DNA from: Actinomycetes bacterium
GTDB taxonomy: Bacteria; Actinomycetota; Acidimicrobiia; Acidimicrobiales; Microtrichaceae
Direction: 5' to 3'
DNA: 9,301 nt
Assembly (NCBI GenBank): GCA_023423215.1
Contig: JAFAFZ010000354.1
Location: 1 to 9,301, forward strand
Shown here: piece after piece, positions 6,038-9,301 of the stretch
Layout: each line of letters starts with the position of its first letter
Numbering within the stretch: the first letter of the stretch is position 1
Notes under the pieces: model-generated
Database searches by the model: none
What the model saw: only the letters and a program-made list of their open reading frames with translations
What the model was told of the DNA's origin: nothing
Position numbers and translations under genes: made by a program

Positions 6038-7030
6038 ATGAGCGACGTCACGGACAAGTCATCTGCTGCGGTGCCGGACCTCGTCGTGGCGATCGCGACG
6101 TTCAAGCGGCCCGACCGCCTTGCGCGCACCCTCGCCCTCGTGGGCGAGCAGCTCTCCGAGCTCGCCGGCGACGGTCGGGTCCGCAGGGCCGAGATCCTGG
6201 TCGTCGACAACGACCCTGCGCAGTCGGCGCGCGAGGTGGTCGCCGCAGAGCACGCAGGCACCGTCGCGCGCTACGTCGCCGAGCCGGAGCCGGGCATCCC
6301 GAACGTGCGCAACCGCGCCCTCGACGAGTCGTCGGACTTCGAGCTGCTCTGCTTCATCGACGACGACGAGGTCCCCCTCGACGGGTGGATCCGGTCGCTC
6401 GTGGACACGTGGGAGCGGTTCGACCGGCCGGCAGCGGTGATGGGCCGCGTGGTGTCGATCTTCGCCGAGGACGTCGACCCGTGGGTGCTCGCGAGCGGTC
6501 TGTTCCAGCGGGCGGAGCGAGCGACGGGGACCGAGCTCGAGGCCGCCGCGACCGGGAACCTCCTGCTCGACCTGGACCAGATCCGACGGCTGGGCGTGCG
6601 CTTCGACGCGCGCATCGGTCTGGGCGGAGGCTCGGACACCATGTTCAGCACGGCGCTGAAGCGCCGGGGCGCACGGATCGTCTGGTGCAACGAGTCCGTC
6701 GCCGAGGACACGGTCGAGCTCGAACGTCAGACACGCAGGTGGGCGCTGCAGCGCGCGTACAGCCACGGCAACGTCGCGGTCCTCGTGAAGGTGCGGCTCG
6801 AGGAGTCTGCCGGGGGCAAGCTCCGCCAGCGGGTGACCGGGGCGCTCGGCGGCGCGGCGCGCATCTGCGTCGGGGCCGCGCAGGCCGCGGTGGGCTACCT
6901 CACCCGATCGATCCGCCACCAGGCACGTGGCCGCCGGCTGGTGCACCGTGGCGCGGGGATGTGCGCGGCGGCCCTGACGGCCCGGGGCTACGCGGCGTAC
7001 TCGCGCACCGTCCCGGCGCCGACCGCATGA
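6038..7030 (+). CDS. Family 2 glycosyltransferase
   Basis: This 330-residue GT-A fold enzyme transfers a sugar from a nucleotide-sugar donor. LVVAIATFKRPDRL (15-28) is the first beta strand and nucleotide-binding loop. AEILVVDNDP (51-60) and PGIPNVRNRAL (85-95) follow. FIDDDEVP (106-113) is the metal-binding DxD-type motif. GLGGGSDTMF (194-203) matches the acceptor-side G-x-G-E-D motif, with Ser in place of the usual Glu. The VAEDTVE stretch (221-227) may add a further acidic pair. The C-terminal 60 residues are basic and weakly hydrophobic (LGGAARICVGAAQAAVGYL, 270-288), suggesting membrane association rather than a multi-pass synthase. It is the first gene of the cassette; its stop overlaps the next start by ATGA (7027-7030). 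Donor and acceptor are not predictable, but a uronic acid or amino-sugar donor would fit the neighbours. Confidence 0.9.
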   Translation: MSDVTDKSSAAVPDLVVAIATFKRPDRLARTLALVGEQLSELAGDGRVRRAEILVVDNDPAQSAREVVAAEHAGTVARYVAEPEPGIPNVRNRALDESSDFELLCFIDDDEVPLDGWIRSLVDTWERFDRPAAVMGRVVSIFAEDVDPWVLASGLFQRAERATGTELEAAATGNLLLDLDQIRRLGVRFDARIGLGGGSDTMFSTALKRRGARIVWCNESVAEDTVELERQTRRWALQRAYSHGNVAVLVKVRLEESAGGKLRQRVTGALGGAARICVGAAQAAVGYLTRSIRHQARGRRLVHRGAGMCAAALTARGYAAYSRTVPAPTA

Positions 7031-7761
7031 GCTCGATCGCCTCGCTGGTCCCGCGCCGCGCACGACGTTGGCTGCGCACGCACGGCGGGCCCCTCGGGTC
7101 GGTCGTCGCGTTCGACACCGAGCAGCCCGCGTTCGCGTTGACCTACGACGACGGTCCGGAGCCTGGCGGCACCGACGCCATCCTGCCGGTCCTCGCCGAG
7201 TTCGGGGCGACCGCCACGTTCTTCGTGCTGATGACGCGCGTGCGCCAGCACCCGTCCCTCCTGCGCGACGTGATCGACGCCGGCCACGAGGTCGGGCTCC
7301 ACGGCGTGGACCACCAGCCGATCTCCCGCCTGTCGTACGGACAGGTGAAGCAGCGCACGATCGACGCGAAGGCCGAGCTGGAGGATGCCGCCGGGGCCCC
7401 CGTGCGCTGGTTCCGCCCGCCCTACGGCCGCCAGTCCGTGACCTCGTTCCTGGCGGTCCGAGCGGCCGGCCTGACGCCGGTCGTGTGGGGGCCGACCTCG
7501 TGGGACTCGCGCGAGGCGACGCTCGAGGAGCGCCGGACCCGGGCCGTGAGCGGCGCCGGAGCCGGGTCGATCCTGCTCTGCCACGACGGGTTCGCCCGGG
7601 TCGCGGACGGCGGTCGCCGTGACGACGGGCCGTCGGTCGACCGCGCCGAGGTCGCACGCACGATCCTGCCCGCCTACCGCGACCTCGGCCTCGAGGCGCG
7701 CAGCGTCGGCGACCTGGCCGCCACCGGCACGACGGTCCGCGGGATCTGGTTCGGACGCTGA
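7027..7761 (+). CDS. Polysaccharide deacetylase, NodB domain, cytoplasmic form
   Basis: This 244-residue protein is a nearly complete NodB homology domain, a metal-dependent deacetylase that removes acetyl groups from N- or O-acetylated sugars. TYDDGP (39-44) holds the base and a metal aspartate, Asp41/Asp42. LHGVDH (91-96) supplies metal ligands His92 and His96. RPPYGR (130-135), WGPTSWD (154-160) and ILLCHDG (182-188, His186) complete the five motifs. The N-terminus is basic with no signal peptide or lipobox, so it should act inside the cell on a precursor, unlike secreted peptidoglycan deacetylases. The ATG at 7027 overlaps the glycosyltransferase stop as ATGA and has no Shine-Dalgarno sequence, implying translational coupling. 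The frame stays open upstream to about 6385 but only as out-of-frame read-through of the glycosyltransferase. The exact substrate is unknown. Confidence 0.9.
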   Translation: MSSIASLVPRRARRWLRTHGGPLGSVVAFDTEQPAFALTYDDGPEPGGTDAILPVLAEFGATATFFVLMTRVRQHPSLLRDVIDAGHEVGLHGVDHQPISRLSYGQVKQRTIDAKAELEDAAGAPVRWFRPPYGRQSVTSFLAVRAAGLTPVVWGPTSWDSREATLEERRTRAVSGAGAGSILLCHDGFARVADGGRRDDGPSVDRAEVARTILPAYRDLGLEARSVGDLAATGTTVRGIWFGR

Positions 7762-7765
7762 GGAG
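7761..7765 (+). promoter_or_regulatory. Shine-Dalgarno AGGAG for the nucleotide-sugar dehydrogenase
   Basis: AGGAG begins on the last base of the deacetylase TGA stop and lies seven bases before ATG 7773. It fixes the dehydrogenase start and is the best ribosome-binding site in the window. Its position implies co-translation with the deacetylase. Confidence 0.8.
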
Positions 7766-7772
7766 TCGAGAG

Positions 7773-9056
7773 ATGGTGGATGTGATGGTGGAGCGCGCGG
7801 ACGTGACCGTCGTGGTGATCGGTCAGGGGTACGTCGGCCTGCCCGTGGCCATGCGGTCCGTCGAGGTCGGCTACGACGTCGTCGGTCTGGATCTGGACCG
7901 GCGCAGGATCGACGCGCTCGGCGTCGGCACCTCGCACGTCGACGACATCCCGGACGCCCAGCTGCGCTCCGCCCTGGACAGCGGTCGGTACCGCGTGACG
8001 ACGGACTACGCCGCGACGGCCGGGTTCGACATCGCCGTGATCACGGTGCCGACGCCGCTCAAGGAGTCGCTGCCCGATCTGAGCTTCATCGAGAGCGCTG
8101 CCGAGTCGCTGGCCCCGCACATCACCCCCGGTGCCACGGTCGTCCTGGAGTCCACGACCTACCCCGGGACCACCGAGGAGCTGCTGGTCCCATTGCTGGA
8201 GTCGGGCTCCGGGCTCACCGCCGGTCAGGACTTCTCCGTCGGCTACAGCCCCGAGCGGATCGACCCTGGCAACGCGACCTGGGGCCTGAAGGAGACGCCC
8301 AAGGTCGTCTCCGGGATCGACCCCGGCTCGCTCGAGCGGGTGCAGGGCTTCTACGACTCGATCGTCGACACCACGGTCCCGGTCAGCACCCCACGCGAAG
8401 CCGAGATGACCAAGCTGCTCGAGAACACGTTCCGCCACGTCAACATCGCGCTCGTGAACGAGCTCGCCGTCTTCGCCCACGAGCTGGGCGTGGACGTGTG
8501 GGAGTCCATCGACGCCGCCGCCACCAAGCCGTTCGGCTACATGAAGTTCACGCCCGGTCCGGGCGTCGGCGGCCACTGCCTGCCGGTGGACCCGAGCTAC
8601 CTCTCGTGGCAGGTGCGGCGGAAGCTCGGCCGGAGCTTCCGCTTCATCGAGCTGGCGAACGACGTGAACGACCACATGCCGGACTACGTGCTGCAGCGCA
8701 CCATCCGTCTGCTCAACGAGCACGGCACCGCGCTCAAGGGTGCGCGGGTGCTCCTGCTCGGGCTGTCGTACAAGAAGAACACCGGTGACATCCGCGAGTC
8801 GCCCGCCCTGCCGCTGCTCGAGCTGCTGCACGAGCACGGAGCGGACCTGTCCGCGGTCGACACCCACGTCGAGGACCACCACTGGCCCGAGCACGTGCGC
8901 CGCGTCGCTCCGGACGAGGTCGACCCCGCGGCGTACGACGTCGTCGTGCTCATCACCGACCACGACGACGTCGACTACGCGCCCTTCGAGGCGGCGCGCA
9001 CGCCGGTGTTCGACACCCGGCGACGGTTCACCGGGCCGAACGTCGAACGCCTCTGA
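7773..9056 (+). CDS. Nucleotide-sugar dehydrogenase (UDP-Glc/UDP-GlcNAc 6-dehydrogenase family)
   Basis: This 427-residue protein oxidises the C6 hydroxyl of a UDP-sugar to a carboxylate with 2 NAD+, giving UDP-uronic acid or UDP-aminouronic acid. Its N-terminal Rossmann motif is GQGYVG (17-22) with Asp40 for the NAD ribose. STTYPGTTEE (127-136) and YSPERIDPGN (158-167) are family motifs. Lys214 and Asn218 in MTKLLENTFR fit conserved active-site positions. GPGVGGHCLPVDP (262-274) carries catalytic Cys269. The C-terminal UDP-binding domain begins near GLSYKKNTGDIRESPA (330-345). The GHCLPVDP form and overall spacing look more like WbpA-type UDP-GlcNAc/ManNAc dehydrogenases than classical Ugd, but this is an impression, not a test. 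It is the last gene of the cassette, 11 bases after the deacetylase, and supplies the acidic donor. Confidence 0.92.
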   Translation: MVDVMVERADVTVVVIGQGYVGLPVAMRSVEVGYDVVGLDLDRRRIDALGVGTSHVDDIPDAQLRSALDSGRYRVTTDYAATAGFDIAVITVPTPLKESLPDLSFIESAAESLAPHITPGATVVLESTTYPGTTEELLVPLLESGSGLTAGQDFSVGYSPERIDPGNATWGLKETPKVVSGIDPGSLERVQGFYDSIVDTTVPVSTPREAEMTKLLENTFRHVNIALVNELAVFAHELGVDVWESIDAAATKPFGYMKFTPGPGVGGHCLPVDPSYLSWQVRRKLGRSFRFIELANDVNDHMPDYVLQRTIRLLNEHGTALKGARVLLLGLSYKKNTGDIRESPALPLLELLHEHGADLSAVDTHVEDHHWPEHVRRVAPDEVDPAAYDVVVLITDHDDVDYAPFEAARTPVFDTRRRFTGPNVERL

Positions 9057-9128
9057 GCTCCCCTCCCCCGACAGCCAGCACCCGAGGAGCGGATGCCGGC
9101 CGCCACGGGCGCGCACGCGACGCGGGCG

Positions 9129-9134
9129 TTGACA
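9129..9134 (+). promoter_or_regulatory. Candidate -35 hexamer TTGACA upstream of the GntR gene
   Basis: TTGACA is a perfect sigma-70/SigA -35 hexamer, unusual in a sequence this GC-rich, 64 bases before the GTG start of the regulator gene. A 17-base spacer would place the -10 at TTCATT (9152-9157), inside the left arm of the palindrome; that hexamer is a poor match. The operator would then overlap the core promoter. Confidence 0.45.
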
Positions 9135-9141
9135 GGACGCT

Positions 9142-9181
9142 GGTTCAGTGGTTCATTAGTCGAGTAATGAACCACTGAACC
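9142..9181. promoter_or_regulatory. 40-bp palindromic operator candidate with four GGTTCA half-sites
   Basis: GGTTCAGTGGTTCATTA (9142-9158) is exactly complementary to TAATGAACCACTGAACC (9165-9181). The six central bases GTCGAG contain palindromic TCGA, so across 40 bases only the pair 9159/9164 does not match. Each arm holds two copies of the hexamer 8 bases apart: GGTTCA at 9142 and 9150, TGAACC at 9168 and 9176. It lies 11 bases before the start codon of a GntR/YtrA-type regulator and just after TTGACA. Autorepression by that regulator, bound as two dimers, is the most economical reading. As RNA it would also form a strong hairpin that could end transcription of the dehydrogenase gene or mask the regulator's leader. 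Confidence 0.75.
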
Positions 9182-9192
9182 GGGACGGTCAC

Positions 9193-9301
9193 GTGTTCGA
9201 GGACGGACGACCCATCTACCTGCAGATCGCGGAGCGCATCCGCGACGACGTGCTCTCGGGCGCGCTGCAGGCGGGCGACCAGGTCATGTCCACGACGCAG
9301 T
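9193..9301 (+). CDS. GntR-family (YtrA subfamily) transcriptional regulator, N-terminal part
   Basis: The first 36 codons are visible before the right edge. FEDGRPIYLQIAERI followed by a G-x-L-x-x-G-D turn and V-x-S is the typical start of the winged helix-turn-helix of YtrA-type GntR repressors. These are short regulators with about 120 residues and usually control ABC transporter operons that follow them. The GTG at 9193 puts the conserved PIYLQI at residues 7-12, as normal for the subfamily; GGGACGG at 9182-9188 is a weak ribosome-binding site. The near-perfect palindrome at 9142-9181 lies directly upstream and is probably its own operator. The rest of the gene and its regulated partners lie outside the window. 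Confidence 0.82.
   Translation, partial: MFEDGRPIYLQIAERIRDDVLSGALQAGDQVMSTTQ

Noticed and set aside
5997..6041. 14-codon GTG ORF ending in ATGA overlap with the glycosyltransferase start
   Set aside because: The predicted transcription start from TACGCT falls near 6000, after this GTG, so it would not be in the mRNA. It has no ribosome-binding site.
6385..7026. Upstream extension of the deacetylase frame to a 458-residue protein
   Set aside because: The extension overlaps the well-supported glycosyltransferase in another frame, is Gly/Arg/Pro-rich, and the NodB domain is complete from ATG 7027.
9093..9167. 24-codon ORF with GAGGAG in front, ending inside the palindrome
   Set aside because: The SD to ATG gap is only three bases, the peptide has no recognisable feature, and its end is dictated by the operator sequence. 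Comparative data would be needed to call it.
9142..9181. Palindrome as the end of a mobile element or an attachment site
   Set aside because: No transposase or integrase, no second copy in the window and no flanking target duplication. Position before a GntR gene and behind TTGACA explains it better as an operator.

Overview
The window comes from a very GC-rich bacterial chromosome. GC-biased third codon positions, frequent GTG starts, leaderless-looking -10 boxes and a YtrA-type GntR regulator all point to an actinomycete (Actinomycetota). I cannot name the genus from sequence alone. Nine genes fill almost the whole window. Seven are complete, one is cut by the left edge and one by the right edge. 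No gene-free stretch exceeds 300 bases; the longest is 136 bases at 9057-9192. I see no rRNA, tRNA, CRISPR array or insertion sequence.

Region 1 (1-5914) is an acyl-CoA/lipid metabolism neighbourhood. On the + strand lie the C-terminal part of an alpha/beta hydrolase (1-420) and a double-hotdog acyl-CoA thioesterase (454-1320). Facing them on the - strand are three genes read from right to left: a YdhS-like FAD/NAD(P)-binding protein (5168-3795), an acetyl-CoA hydrolase/4-hydroxybutyrate-type CoA-transferase (3726-2416) and a second alpha/beta hydrolase (2347-1385). The two sets converge at 1321-1384 on a tandem pair of hairpins that probably ends transcription from both sides. Divergent from the flavoprotein gene, across only 59 bases, is a delta3,delta2-enoyl-CoA isomerase-like gene (5228-5914). 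The enzymes would act on acyl-CoA thioesters by hydrolysis, CoA exchange and double-bond shift. Their exact substrates are not visible.

Region 2 (6038-9056) is a compact + strand glycan cassette: a family 2 glycosyltransferase, a NodB-type polysaccharide deacetylase without a signal peptide, and a nucleotide-sugar dehydrogenase of the WbpA/UDP-GlcNAc or UDP-Glc 6-dehydrogenase type. The first two overlap by ATGA. The third starts 11 bases after the second, with its Shine-Dalgarno sequence on the preceding stop codon. They look translationally coupled and likely make or modify a uronic-acid and possibly free-amine containing surface glycan.

Region 3 (9057-9301) carries a striking 40-bp palindrome with a single mismatched pair, built from four copies of GGTTCA/TGAACC. 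It lies just upstream of a truncated YtrA-subfamily GntR repressor gene and behind a TTGACA box. It is most likely the regulator's own operator. Two other genes (2347 on - and 5228 on +) have a TANNNT box ending exactly six bases before the start codon, the geometry of leaderless actinobacterial transcripts.
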